DNA from: Korobacter sp963758505
GTDB lineage: Bacteria; Acidobacteriota; Terriglobia; Terriglobales; Acidobacteriaceae
Reading direction: 5' to 3'
DNA length: 64,000 nucleotides
Assembly: GCA_963758505.1 (NCBI GenBank)
Contig: CAVWVJ010000003.1
Location: 496,001-560,000 of the forward strand
Below, piece by piece: positions 52,718-61,185 of the stretch. Position 1 is the stretch's first letter. Every line of letters begins with the position of its first letter. Under the pieces are notes generated by a model. It saw nothing but the letters and a program-made list of their open reading frames with translations. It did no database searches and was not told where the DNA came from. Both the position numbers and the translations under genes were made by a program.

Positions 52718-54734
52718 CCGCGCCAAAGATCCAGCCCATCAGATCGAATCCCTTCGCGAACAGCTTCGCTACCACGAACACCGTTATTACGTACTCGACG
52801 ACCCCGAGATCAGCGACGCCGAGTACGACGCGCTGATGAACGAATTGAAGGCGCTCGAGGCGGCCAATCCCAAGTTGTTGACGCCCGATTCTCCGACCCA
52901 GCGCGTAGGCGGCAAGCCGCGCGAAGGATTCGTGAAGGTGGCGCACTCCGCCCCGATGCTCTCGCTCGACAACGCCTACAACGAAGAAGAACTGCGCGAC
53001 TGGGCGCGGCGCGTGGAGGAACTCAGCGGGAAGGCGCTGATCGAATACGAGTGCGAGTTGAAACTCGACGGGCTCTCGATGGCCCTGCGCTACAACGACG
53101 CTCGGTTTGTCCTTGCGGTCACGCGCGGCGATGGGACGATCGGAGAAGATGTGACGCCGAACCTGCGAACCGTGCGATCGGTGCCCTTGTCGATCCCGGC
53201 AGCGGCGTTGAAGAAGACCCACATGGCGGCGGACTTCGAAGTGCGCGGCGAAGTCATCTTTCCTACGAAATCTTTTGAGCGGATGAATGAAGACCGCGAA
53301 AAGCAGGGGCTCTCGAAGTTTGCCAATCCGCGCAATGCAGCAGCCGGCGCGGTGCGCGTGCTGGAGCCGAACATCACCGCCCAGCGGCGTCTCGATTTTT
53401 ACGCGTACTTTCTGCTCGTCGATGGGCGCGTGCACATCGAGAAACAATCCGACGCCCTCGACGCCCTGGAGACGATGGGCTTTAAGGTCAATCGCAACCG
53501 CAAGGTCTTCAAGTCGATCGATGACGTATTGACGTTCATCCATACGAAAGAGAAGGAACGCGAGTCGCTGCCCTACGAGATCGATGGCGTCGTGATCAAG
53601 GTAAACAGCACCGCCTTGTGGCAGCGGCTGGGCTTCACCGGGAAAGCGCCGCGCTGGGCGATTGCTTACAAATACGCCGCACGGGCGGGCGTCACGCGGG
53701 TCGAAGACATTCTCGTGCAGGTGGGCCGCACCGGAAAGCTCACGCCGGTCGCGGCGCTGAAGCCGGTGCCGATCGGGGGAACCACCGTGAGCCGGGCGAC
53801 GCTGCACAATATGGATGAGATCGACCGGCTCGGGCTTCTCATTGGCGACTGGGTGCAGGTCGAGCGCGGCGGCGACGTGATCCCCAAGGTCGTCAAAGTC
53901 CTCGACGACAAGGAGCATCCGCGCGGGCGCAAGCATTTCCACATGCCGGAACACTGCCCGGTGTGCGGCGGCCACGTGGTGCGCACCGAGGGCGAGGCCG
54001 ATCATCGCTGCGTCAATGCCAACTGCCCGGCCAAGCTGCGCGAGAGCATTTTGCACTTCGCCTCTCGAGGCGTGCTGAACATAGACGGCATGGGCGATTC
54101 GCTGGTGAACCAGCTCGTCGATCGCGGGTTGGTGCGCAACGTCGCCGACATCTACGACCTCGACGAAGAGAAGCTGCTCTCGCTGGAGCGCATGGGCAAG
54201 AAGTCGGCGCAGAACATCCTGAAAGAAATCGAAGGCACGAAGAAGCTGCCGCTGGAGCGGGTGATCTATGGGCTTGGCATCCGCATGGTGGGCGAACGTA
54301 CCGCGCAATTTCTTGCGGAACACTTCGGTTCGTTGGATTCGCTGATGAAGGCCACGGAAGAAGAGCTGCTCGAAGTCGAAGAGGTCGGGCCGCGCATCGC
54401 GCAGAGCATTCACGAGTTCTTCGCGGAGCCGAGCAATGTAGAACTGGTAAAGCGCCTGGAAGCCGCAGGGCTGCAGTTCAAGGGAGCCAAGAAAGTGCGG
54501 GGTACGGCGCTGGCAGGGCAGACGTTTGTTCTCACTGGAACGCTGCCGACCTACTCGCGCGATGAGGCGAAGAAGAAGATCGAAGATGCCGGCGGCAAGG
54601 TGAGCGGCTCGGTCAGCAAGAAGACCAACTACGTCGTCGCTGGGGAAGATGCGGGATCGAAGCTCGACAAAGCCCGGGAACTGGGCGTGGCGGTAATCGA
54701 CGAACAAGCCTTGAAGAGAATGCTCTCCAAGTAG
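52713..54734 (+). CDS. ligA: NAD-dependent DNA ligase LigA
   Basis: Joins nicks using NAD as AMP donor. 673 aa from ATG 52713. Adenylation motif CELKLDGL with Lys117; HRYYVLDDPEISDAEYD (NAD-binding Ia domain); SLDNAYNEEEL; OB fold; a Cys4 zinc finger (CPVCGGHVV and CVNANCPAKL); helix-hairpin-helix repeats (GIRMVGERTAQFLAEHFG, VEEVGPRIAQSI); and a C-terminal BRCT domain. No Shine-Dalgarno is evident, in line with the leaderless context. Confidence 0.97.
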   Translation: MARAKDPAHQIESLREQLRYHEHRYYVLDDPEISDAEYDALMNELKALEAANPKLLTPDSPTQRVGGKPREGFVKVAHSAPMLSLDNAYNEEELRDWARRVEELSGKALIEYECELKLDGLSMALRYNDARFVLAVTRGDGTIGEDVTPNLRTVRSVPLSIPAAALKKTHMAADFEVRGEVIFPTKSFERMNEDREKQGLSKFANPRNAAAGAVRVLEPNITAQRRLDFYAYFLLVDGRVHIEKQSDALDALETMGFKVNRNRKVFKSIDDVLTFIHTKEKERESLPYEIDGVVIKVNSTALWQRLGFTGKAPRWAIAYKYAARAGVTRVEDILVQVGRTGKLTPVAALKPVPIGGTTVSRATLHNMDEIDRLGLLIGDWVQVERGGDVIPKVVKVLDDKEHPRGRKHFHMPEHCPVCGGHVVRTEGEADHRCVNANCPAKLRESILHFASRGVLNIDGMGDSLVNQLVDRGLVRNVADIYDLDEEKLLSLERMGKKSAQNILKEIEGTKKLPLERVIYGLGIRMVGERTAQFLAEHFGSLDSLMKATEEELLEVEEVGPRIAQSIHEFFAEPSNVELVKRLEAAGLQFKGAKKVRGTALAGQTFVLTGTLPTYSRDEAKKKIEDAGGKVSGSVSKKTNYVVAGEDAGSKLDKARELGVAVIDEQALKRMLSK

Positions 54735-54741
54735 AAACCCC

Positions 54742-56157
54742 TCAGCCTAAGGGCTTGTACTCCGCCACCAGCAAAGTCAGGTCGTCCGCCTGTTCGTGCT
54801 CGCGCCCACGCCAGCTCTCCACCGCCTCCATCGCGCGGCGGATCAGCTCCCGCGGGTCGCCGTGGTTTGATCGCAGTACCCCGCCCAGCCGCTCCCGCCC
54901 GAATTCTTCGGCCCGGCTATTTTCCGATTCGACGATGCCATCTGTGTACATTGCCAGGCGGTCGCCTTTGCCGAACCGCACAGTCACCTCGGTGTAGTCG
55001 GCCGTGGTCAGAATTCCCAGCGGCAGGCCGTTCTGCTCCACCTGCTGAACATCCGCGGAGGCCGCCGTCCAGAGCAGGAGGGGCGGATGGCCGGCAGCGG
55101 AATAGGTGAGTGTCTGCGCAGGACCGTCGAGTACCGCAATGGCCGCGGTAACGAACTGTCCGTGAGATTGTCCGCAAAACACGCGATTGAGCTCCCCGAG
55201 TAAGGCCGCCGGTCCGACGGCGGTACGACCATAGATGGTGAGAGCCGTCTTGAGCATTGAGGCGACGAGGGCGGCCGGTAGACCGTGGCCGGAAACATCC
55301 GCGATGAAGAGGCCGAGACGACTGTCGCCCAGAGGAAGAAAATCGTAGAGGTCGCCGGCCACGCTGGTCATCGGCGAATAATTCGCGGCGATCTCGTAAA
55401 AGGAATTCGCAGGGGGCCCTGAAGGAAGAATGCTGAGCTGAATACGTCGGGCTTGTTCCATCTCCCCGCGCAACAGGGTCAAGCGGTTGCGATCGCTTCG
55501 GATCTTGTACTGAATCGCGAATCCCATGGCGCCAAGGAAGGCAAGGAATCCGAAGGGCTCCGTCCATAGACGGGGCACAACCCCGAAACCGGCGAGGTTG
55601 TCGTGAAGAATGCAGAGTTGGACAAGGATGAAGCCGACGGCAGCGGTACGGATGGGGACATCGAAAGGAATGAAGCCGCTACGAATGTCGAGAACCAGCA
55701 AGACAAAAACGAGGATCGCTCCCGCGATCACAACGGCATTGTTCAGGTTGGCCAGCGAGAACGGACGGTGAGTGATCAGATCGCGGGGGATGCCTATGAC
55801 TGCAACCGCGATATGCGCGGCCACCAGCATCAGCACGAACTTGCGCGATCGCGGGCTGACAAAAAAAGCCCACAGATACACGAAGAGGATGGGAACGAGG
55901 TAACAGAGAATCGCCCAGATCTGAACCGAGGTGTATTTGGGAATTCCAAGGGTGAATTGGAAAATGCCAAGTTGAAATAAGAGACGAGCGCCGTAAATGA
56001 GCGCTGCGAAGCCGAACAACATTGTCAGGCGTTTGCGAAAACTTCCGGTAATCGCTTCCGCCAGCGCAACGGTTCCGACCGTCAGGATGAGCACGCCAAC
56101 AGCGAAGTAGACGAGTTCCACGCGCAACAGTGCGCGCAATTCCAAGGCGGTCGGCAT
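54742..56157 (-). CDS. RsbU/SpoIIE-type PP2C phosphatase with N-terminal membrane domain
   Basis: 471 aa. The N-terminal 220 residues have about six to seven hydrophobic segments, likely a sensor module. Then a short linker EMEQARRIQLSILP, and a PP2C_SIG domain with AGDLYDFLPLGDSRLGLFIADVSGHGLPAALVASM, SAAGHPPLLLW and GIVESENSRAEEFG. It would dephosphorylate STAS antagonists in partner switching. The start lies seven bases after TATAAT on the minus strand. Confidence 0.85.
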   Translation of the reverse strand: MPTALELRALLRVELVYFAVGVLILTVGTVALAEAITGSFRKRLTMLFGFAALIYGARLLFQLGIFQFTLGIPKYTSVQIWAILCYLVPILFVYLWAFFVSPRSRKFVLMLVAAHIAVAVIGIPRDLITHRPFSLANLNNAVVIAGAILVFVLLVLDIRSGFIPFDVPIRTAAVGFILVQLCILHDNLAGFGVVPRLWTEPFGFLAFLGAMGFAIQYKIRSDRNRLTLLRGEMEQARRIQLSILPSGPPANSFYEIAANYSPMTSVAGDLYDFLPLGDSRLGLFIADVSGHGLPAALVASMLKTALTIYGRTAVGPAALLGELNRVFCGQSHGQFVTAAIAVLDGPAQTLTYSAAGHPPLLLWTAASADVQQVEQNGLPLGILTTADYTEVTVRFGKGDRLAMYTDGIVESENSRAEEFGRERLGGVLRSNHGDPRELIRRAMEAVESWRGREHEQADDLTLLVAEYKPLG

Positions 56158-56164
56158 AGCGCGA

Positions 56165-56170
56165 ATTATA
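56165..56170 (-). promoter_or_regulatory. -10 element of the PP2C phosphatase gene, leaderless start
   Basis: Minus-strand GCTATAATTC at 56172-56163, with seven bases to the ATG at 56157. Confidence 0.5.
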
Positions 56171-56241
56171 GCTGCGCCAATTCGGGCGTAGAAAAAGGGA
56201 GAGCCGAGGCTCTCCCTTCGTGGAACGGATCGAGGACCGAC

Positions 56242-57108
56242 CTATGCCGCTTCGTCCTTCTTTTGCGAGCAGCTTCCGCACCGCGCGGCGATGTCCACGC
56301 GGTTCTTGCGCAGCAACTCTTCAAAGCTCGTGAGGCGGCGGTGGCGCTCTCCAGCCGGTACGTACAGATCGTCGGGGTTGGTCATCATGTCCTGCTCGGC
56401 GAGCATCGGGTCATCCGGCGCAACCGGTGCGTTGGCATACAAACCCTCGATCGACCCGCGACGGGTGCCGCTGACGGGGGGTGCGGCTGTCCGCCCCTCT
56501 TCGACCGCGGTGGGATTCTCCAGGCCTTCGGAGGCTCCCGGCCGCGCCGTGTCCTCTGCCCGGGCCGCCAGGCCCGCGGGACGCATGCGGGTCTTGTTAG
56601 GATCGTTCCCGGTATCGCTGAACTTATCCGCAAGGCGATCGGGGGTGAAATTGTAGCCGCCGGCGCTTTCCAGGTTGCCGCTCGCGGGCGGCATCTCGGA
56701 GGGCTCGGGCGTCAGGATGTGGTTGCTACCTTCGCGATGCAGCACCGGGCCGCCGCCGTACTCCTTCCTGTAGCGCGATTCATACTCCTTGAAGTCTTCG
56801 GGCTTATCGACGGTTTTGTCGTTGTATTCAGGGAAGCGCTCAATCTGCTCCTTGGTGAGGTTCACCGCAAAATCGTCCTCGTGGTCCGGGCGGGCGAAGA
56901 TCTGGTTGGCCGGCACCAGGAAGCGTTTGCTGTGCAGCCAGCCGCCGGTATCCACCACTGCATAACGCAGGCTGCCGCTGGTGTGATCGAAAATCACGTC
57001 GTCGATCTTGCCGAGTTTCTCGTCCTTGGCGCCGTAGAGTTCCGCGCCGCGAATGTCGCCGACTTCCTGGGCGAACTGATAGTCCCTTAGAGTCCCGAAA
57101 TGTGCCAT
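56242..57108 (-). CDS. PRC-barrel domain protein with disordered tail and terminal CxxC
   Basis: 288 aa from ATG 57108 with GGGAGGAG upstream. Residues ~18-95 form a PRC-barrel: RGAELYGAKDEKLGKIDDVIFDHTSG, FLVPANQIFA. The remainder is low-complexity Pro/Glu/Ala/Gly-rich, with a last CGSC motif in an otherwise hydrophilic C-terminus. PRC-barrel proteins bind RNA or photosynthetic/respiratory partners; here the role is unknown. Confidence 0.75.
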   Translation of the reverse strand: MAHFGTLRDYQFAQEVGDIRGAELYGAKDEKLGKIDDVIFDHTSGSLRYAVVDTGGWLHSKRFLVPANQIFARPDHEDDFAVNLTKEQIERFPEYNDKTVDKPEDFKEYESRYRKEYGGGPVLHREGSNHILTPEPSEMPPASGNLESAGGYNFTPDRLADKFSDTGNDPNKTRMRPAGLAARAEDTARPGASEGLENPTAVEEGRTAAPPVSGTRRGSIEGLYANAPVAPDDPMLAEQDMMTNPDDLYVPAGERHRRLTSFEELLRKNRVDIAARCGSCSQKKDEAA

Positions 57109-57200
57109 GAGTAGAGCTCCTCCCACGGGCGCGCCAAGCACGCCCCGAAGGTAGGATGCCGACTCCCATTCTGGAGTGGTGCTCGGGCCGGAGCAGCGGA

Positions 57201-57680
57201 TCAACGCAAGGCTTCGGTGATCTTCTCGTAGGTCGTTTCCAGGGTCTCCGGAAGGATTCGTGTCTCTCCCACCACGCTGACGAAGTTGGCATCGGCCGTC
57301 CAGCGAGGCAGCACGTGCATATGGACATGTCCTGCGATTCCCGCCCCCGCACATTTTCCGATGTTCATGCCCAGGTTCACGCCTTCCGCGTTGTAAACCT
57401 TGCGCAGAGTGTCTTCCATGCGCTGCGAGAGGTCCATCATCTCGTGTGCCGCTCCAGTCGGGACCTTCACCAGTTGGTCGAGGTGCGCGTAAGGGACAAC
57501 CATCACGTGGCCGCTGGTGTAGGGGAAAGCATTCAGGATGACGAAGCAGTGCTCGCCCCGGTGCACGATGAAGTTCTTACGATCGTCGTTTTCGGCGATC
57601 TTGTCGCAGAAGATGCAGCCCGGAGCGCGATCGGCCGCGGTGATGTAGGCATAGCGCCACGGCGTCCAGAGATAATCCAT
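57201..57680 (-). CDS. HIT-family nucleotide hydrolase/transferase
   Basis: 159 aa. HIT motif HVHMHVLPRW, CIFCDKIA near the start (zinc-like C-x2-C) and TSGHVMVVPYAHLD. Close to the Ap4A phosphorylase-like HIT group. Acts on nucleoside phosphates with catalytic His. Confidence 0.9.
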   Translation of the reverse strand: MDYLWTPWRYAYITAADRAPGCIFCDKIAENDDRKNFIVHRGEHCFVILNAFPYTSGHVMVVPYAHLDQLVKVPTGAAHEMMDLSQRMEDTLRKVYNAEGVNLGMNIGKCAGAGIAGHVHMHVLPRWTADANFVSVVGETRILPETLETTYEKITEALR

Positions 57681-58063
57681 AGCGAGCAGCTTATCGGAGG
57701 CTTCTCCGGTAGATCAACCGGGCTTGCGATTTTGCCTCCAGGTGTTGAATCGTTTCCCGCGCCGGCTCATCTGTCTCTCAGTATCCTGCGTCTGCTGTTC
57801 CGAAATAGGATTTTGAGGAACTTTTTGCTGCGGAAATCAGTGGCATTTGACAGTCCGCAATGGGCTCACGTCGATCCCGAAGTCTTTATGCAAACGATTG
57901 GTTAAAAACGGGGTGGCGTGTTTGACACTTGCTTTCGGCAAGGGCTATAGTCAGAGAGTCTTCCCATGCGGGGCCCGCCTAGGAAGATCCGGCCGCTGGA
58001 CTGTCCACCCGCTAAAACGGGCACTCATAATTAGACGTTCCCCAGCAGTCCGATGGATACGCG
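57681..58063. other. 383-bp divergent promoter region of HIT and rpsA
   Basis: Contains a strong sigma-70-type promoter for rpsA (TTGACA 57922, TATAGT 57946), a second TTGACA at 57847 without a clear -10, and a transcribed leader of about 105 bases with CCCG-CTAAAA-CGGG hairpin near 58010 and a ten-codon mini-frame at 58053-58082 that overlaps the rpsA start in another frame. Confidence 0.6.
57922..57951 (+). promoter_or_regulatory. Promoter of rpsA
   Basis: TTGACA (57922-57927), 18-base spacer, TATAGT (57946-57951): the best sigma-70-like match seen in the window. Confidence 0.75.
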
Positions 58064-59932
58064 ATGCCAGTCTCTCAACTGACCTCGCAATACGCTGAAT
58101 CGATGCCTTTCGAAGATCCCAACGTTACCTCGTCCACCGAACCAAGCGAAGAAAACGGTGCTGCGACACCGCAGTCGGCTGCTGTTCAGGCCCACAATAA
58201 TCCACCCGAGGCCAGGCCCAACGCGGGCAGGACTCGAAACGAAGAGAACATGACGGAAGATTTCGCAACCGCACTCGAATCCTTTGAACAAGAACAGTCT
58301 GAGCAGGCACTCGCCGAGGACCGCGTCCTCACCGGAACCGTGCTCAGCATAACCCCCCAGTACGTCGTTGTTGACGTCGGCTTGAAGTCCGAGGGCGTCG
58401 TGCCCCTCGAGGAAGTCAAGGACCACGACGGCAACGTTTCCTTCCAGCCCGGCGACCAGATCGCCGTGATGCAGGAGAAGGGACACACCGAAGAGGGGTA
58501 CGTGCACCTCTCCCACCAGAAGGCACAGCGCCTCAAGGCCTGGGATGAGATCGAGAAAGCGTACAACGAAAAGTCTTCCATCAAGGCTCGCGCCATCGAC
58601 CGCATCAAGGGCGGCCTTACCGTCGACATCATGGGTGCCCGCGCCTTCCTGCCCGGCTCCCAGGTCGACCTGCGCCCGGTGCGCAATCTTGACGCGCTGA
58701 AGGGCCAGGACCTCGAAGTCCGGATCATCAAGCTCAACAAGAAGCGCGGCAACATCGTGGTTTCGCGCAAGCAGATCCTGGAAGAAGAGCAGAACGACAA
58801 GAAATCCAAGACCCTCGAGCACCTCAACGAAGACGCCATTCTCACCGGCACGGTGAAGAACCTGACCGACTACGGCGCGTTCGTGGATCTCGGCGGCATC
58901 GATGGGTTGCTGCACATCACCGATATGTCCTGGGGCCGCCTGACGCATCCGCGTGACCTGGTACAGGTCGGCGACCAGATCCAGGTCAAGGTCCTGAAGT
59001 TCGACAAGGAGAAGCAGCGGGTTTCGCTCGGCTTCAAGCAGCTGACCCCTGACCCATGGCTCGACGCTGCCGAGCGCTACCCGATCGGCGCGCGGGTGCA
59101 CGGACGCGTCATCAGCGTCACCGATTACGGTGCGTTCATCGAGCTCGAGCAGGGCATCGAGGGGCTGGTACACGTCAGCGAGATGACCTGGTCGAAGCGG
59201 ATGAAGCATCCCTCGAAGCTGGTCAACGTTGGGGATGAAGTGGATGCCGTCGTTCTCAACGTGAATCCGCAGGAGCGCCGCATCAGCCTCGGGCTGAAAC
59301 AGCTCGAAACCAATCCCTGGGAGTCGTTGCACGAGAAGTTCCCGGTGGGCAGCACGGTGGAAGGCAAGGTCCGCAACCTGACCGACTTCGGCGCCTTCAT
59401 CGAAATCGAAGATGGCATCGACGGCCTGGTGCACGTCAGCAACCTGAGCTGGACCAAGCGCGTGAAGCATCCTTCCGAGGTTCTAAAGAAGGGCGACAAG
59501 GTGAAGGCCATCGTTCTGGCCATCGAGCCTGACAACCGCCGGCTTTCACTCGGCGTGAAGCAGTTGCAGCCCGATGTCTGGGAGACCTTCTTCGAGACCC
59601 ATCGCGTGGGAGACGTGATTCACGGCAAGGTGCTGCGCCTGGCGAGCTTTGGCGCGTTCGTTGAGATCGCCGACGGAGTCGAGGGCCTATGCCACAACTC
59701 CGAGGCCTCCGACGAGCACGGCGCACCGCTCAAGCTGGAACCTGGACAGGAGTTCGACTTCAAGATCATCAAGATGAATCCGGATGAGAAGAAGGTCGGC
59801 CTCAGCCTCCGTGCCGTTGGCGATGAAGCCAGCCGTACCGATATCGAAAACTACAAGGCTCCGGCATCGAGTTCGCCGGGCGCCGCGACCATCGGTGAAC
59901 TGCTGAGCTGGAAGCGCGAACAGCAGGATTAA
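58064..59932 (+). CDS. rpsA: 30S ribosomal protein S1
   Basis: 622 aa from ATG 58064 (an internal ATG at 58250 would remove a low-complexity N-terminus). Six S1 RNA-binding domains: about residues 85-150, 165-240, 255-330, 345-420, 430-505, 515-590. Domains 3-5 carry the classical (L/I)TDYGAFV(D/E)(L/I)...GLLH(I/V)S pattern; the last two are more diverged. mRNA-binding component of the 30S subunit. The weak SD is common for S1 mRNAs. Terminator directly after. Confidence 0.93.
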   Translation: MPVSQLTSQYAESMPFEDPNVTSSTEPSEENGAATPQSAAVQAHNNPPEARPNAGRTRNEENMTEDFATALESFEQEQSEQALAEDRVLTGTVLSITPQYVVVDVGLKSEGVVPLEEVKDHDGNVSFQPGDQIAVMQEKGHTEEGYVHLSHQKAQRLKAWDEIEKAYNEKSSIKARAIDRIKGGLTVDIMGARAFLPGSQVDLRPVRNLDALKGQDLEVRIIKLNKKRGNIVVSRKQILEEEQNDKKSKTLEHLNEDAILTGTVKNLTDYGAFVDLGGIDGLLHITDMSWGRLTHPRDLVQVGDQIQVKVLKFDKEKQRVSLGFKQLTPDPWLDAAERYPIGARVHGRVISVTDYGAFIELEQGIEGLVHVSEMTWSKRMKHPSKLVNVGDEVDAVVLNVNPQERRISLGLKQLETNPWESLHEKFPVGSTVEGKVRNLTDFGAFIEIEDGIDGLVHVSNLSWTKRVKHPSEVLKKGDKVKAIVLAIEPDNRRLSLGVKQLQPDVWETFFETHRVGDVIHGKVLRLASFGAFVEIADGVEGLCHNSEASDEHGAPLKLEPGQEFDFKIIKMNPDEKKVGLSLRAVGDEASRTDIENYKAPASSSPGAATIGELLSWKREQQD

Positions 59933-59949
59933 TTCGCACCAAGCACAAA

Positions 59950-59972
59950 GGCCGCCTGCGGGCGGCCTTTTT
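59950..59972 (+). terminator. Intrinsic terminator of rpsA with UGCG tetraloop
   Basis: GGCCGCC-TGCG-GGCGGCC followed by TTTTT (with AAA in front, lengthening the stem). Confidence 0.9.
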
Positions 59973-59979
59973 CTCGCTT

Positions 59980-60031
59980 GTCATCCTGAGCGAAGCGGCG
60001 CGCACGCGCCGTGTAGCCGAAGGATCCCTGC
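59980..60031. repeat. Intergenic repeat family A, inverted copy
   Basis: TGTCATCCTGAGCGAAGCGG, GC palindrome GCGCACGCGC, then CCGAAGGATCCCTG; reverse complement of the family A unit. Confidence 0.75.
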
Positions 60032-60035
60032 TCCG

Positions 60036-60410
60036 CTACATGTCCCCGATCTTGAGGTTGATGCGTGGCTCGCCGCGGCTGTCGAACTGGCTGAGCTTCT
60101 TCGTGGGGCTTTTCTTCTCTTCCTTCTGTGCGTAGACCTCGTAATCGTTATTCATCGAGAGCGCATTGAAACGGTAGCTGCCGTCCTTCTGCGAGACATA
60201 GCTCTTGATCGAGAGCGTCTTCGTATCCTTGAGGTAGACGATCGCGTCCGAGACCGGATTGTCGTTTTTGTCCGTGATCTGCCCACTGAGATTACGCGAG
60301 GTGATCGGCTTTTCTTTTTTCTCAGGCGGCGAGCCGCCGCCAAACTGAATCTGCGCCCCGGCAAACGATGTAGCCGCCAATAGGAGCAGCACTGCGAACC
60401 ATTTTTTCAT
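60036..60410 (-). CDS. Small secreted carboxypeptidase-regulatory-like protein
   Basis: 124 aa from ATG 60410 with GGAGG-like purines before it. Signal peptide (KKWFAVLLLLAATSFAGAQ); then an Ig-like carboxypeptidase-regulatory domain (LSGQITDKNDNPVSDAIVYL, SYRFNAL). Paralogous to 60443-60829 in plan. Function unknown, extracytoplasmic. Confidence 0.75.
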   Translation of the reverse strand: MKKWFAVLLLLAATSFAGAQIQFGGGSPPEKKEKPITSRNLSGQITDKNDNPVSDAIVYLKDTKTLSIKSYVSQKDGSYRFNALSMNNDYEVYAQKEEKKSPTKKLSQFDSRGEPRINLKIGDM

Positions 60411-60442
60411 GAGGCCTCCGCGCATCCGGATAAATAAACCCG

Positions 60443-60829
60443 CTACTTGGACAAGTGTAGCGAAATATCGACACGCTCGTTTTTCACCACGTGGACCTTG
60501 GTTTCCGGCTTTGTCCCGCCTTTCGGGACCTTGATGTCCGCGACGACGAGGTAGTCGTGTTCGCCCTGCGGGACACGCTGCGCGAACTCTCCGCGGCGAT
60601 CGGAAATCAGATCCCACTTCGGCTTTTTATCGCCCACTCGCTGAATCTTGACCGGAACACCGGCGACGGCGCGTCCGCCGGCGTCCCACACCGTTCCGTA
60701 GATCAGCGCATAATCCTTTTTTTCCTGGGCGAATGCGCTGGGAACCATAGCCGCGAGACAAAGCAGCAGCGCCGTGACGGCCGACGAGCGGCGCAACGCC
60801 GGCATTGCGCGGGCATCAGTACTCGCCAT
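60443..60829 (-). CDS. Small secreted carboxypeptidase-regulatory-like protein
   Basis: 128 aa. Signal peptide to AFAQ; then YALIYGTVWDAGGRAVAGVPVKI, DRRGEFAQRVPQGEHDYLV. The start overlaps the zinc-ribbon gene by 14 bases, so the three genes form an operon on the minus strand. Confidence 0.75.
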   Translation of the reverse strand: MASTDARAMPALRRSSAVTALLLCLAAMVPSAFAQEKKDYALIYGTVWDAGGRAVAGVPVKIQRVGDKKPKWDLISDRRGEFAQRVPQGEHDYLVVADIKVPKGGTKPETKVHVVKNERVDISLHLSK

Positions 60830-61013
60830 CTTCGCTTTCTTCTTCCGCGTCGTCGTCTTCTTCTTCCGCGCCGCCCACTGGGCTGAGTTCGAGCGGCTCT
60901 ATGCCGACGACCTCAAAATCAGAACCACACTCCGGGCAAGAGACGATTTCGCCTTCGCCCACTTCTTCTTCTGCGATGTCGAGATCGCTTTCGCACTCCG
61001 GACAAATCACCAT
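60816..61013 (-). CDS. LysW/ArgW-like amino-group carrier protein, zinc ribbon
   Basis: 65 aa. CPEC (residues 4-7) and CPECG (26-30) form a zinc ribbon, followed by FEVVGIEPLELSP, which is the LysW signature. In LysW the chain ends in EDWGE, whose terminal Glu carries the amino acid; here the tail is longer and acidic (EEEDDDAEEESEDGEY), so it does not end in Glu. Role as a carrier is therefore uncertain; no lysX/argX-type ligase is in the window. Divergent from the M28 peptidase. Confidence 0.8.
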   Translation of the reverse strand: MVICPECESDLDIAEEEVGEGEIVSCPECGSDFEVVGIEPLELSPVGGAEEEDDDAEEESEDGEY

Positions 61014-61185
61014 GATTGCCTCCGTTTGATCATTCCGCCTGGCCCGGAGAAATCGCCTGCCACTTGCGAATTTCCTCCCGTATCCTTTCAGTATATTTAG
61101 AATCTGTAGCTAGTACCGGTCAAGAGCAACCACAAATTTTACGCCGCTCTTTCTGGGGAATCCTGCCGTAGCGAGCCAGATCAAA

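Noticed and set aside
58031..59470. 479-codon minus-strand frame opposite rpsA
   Set aside because: Shadow of the S1 repeats.
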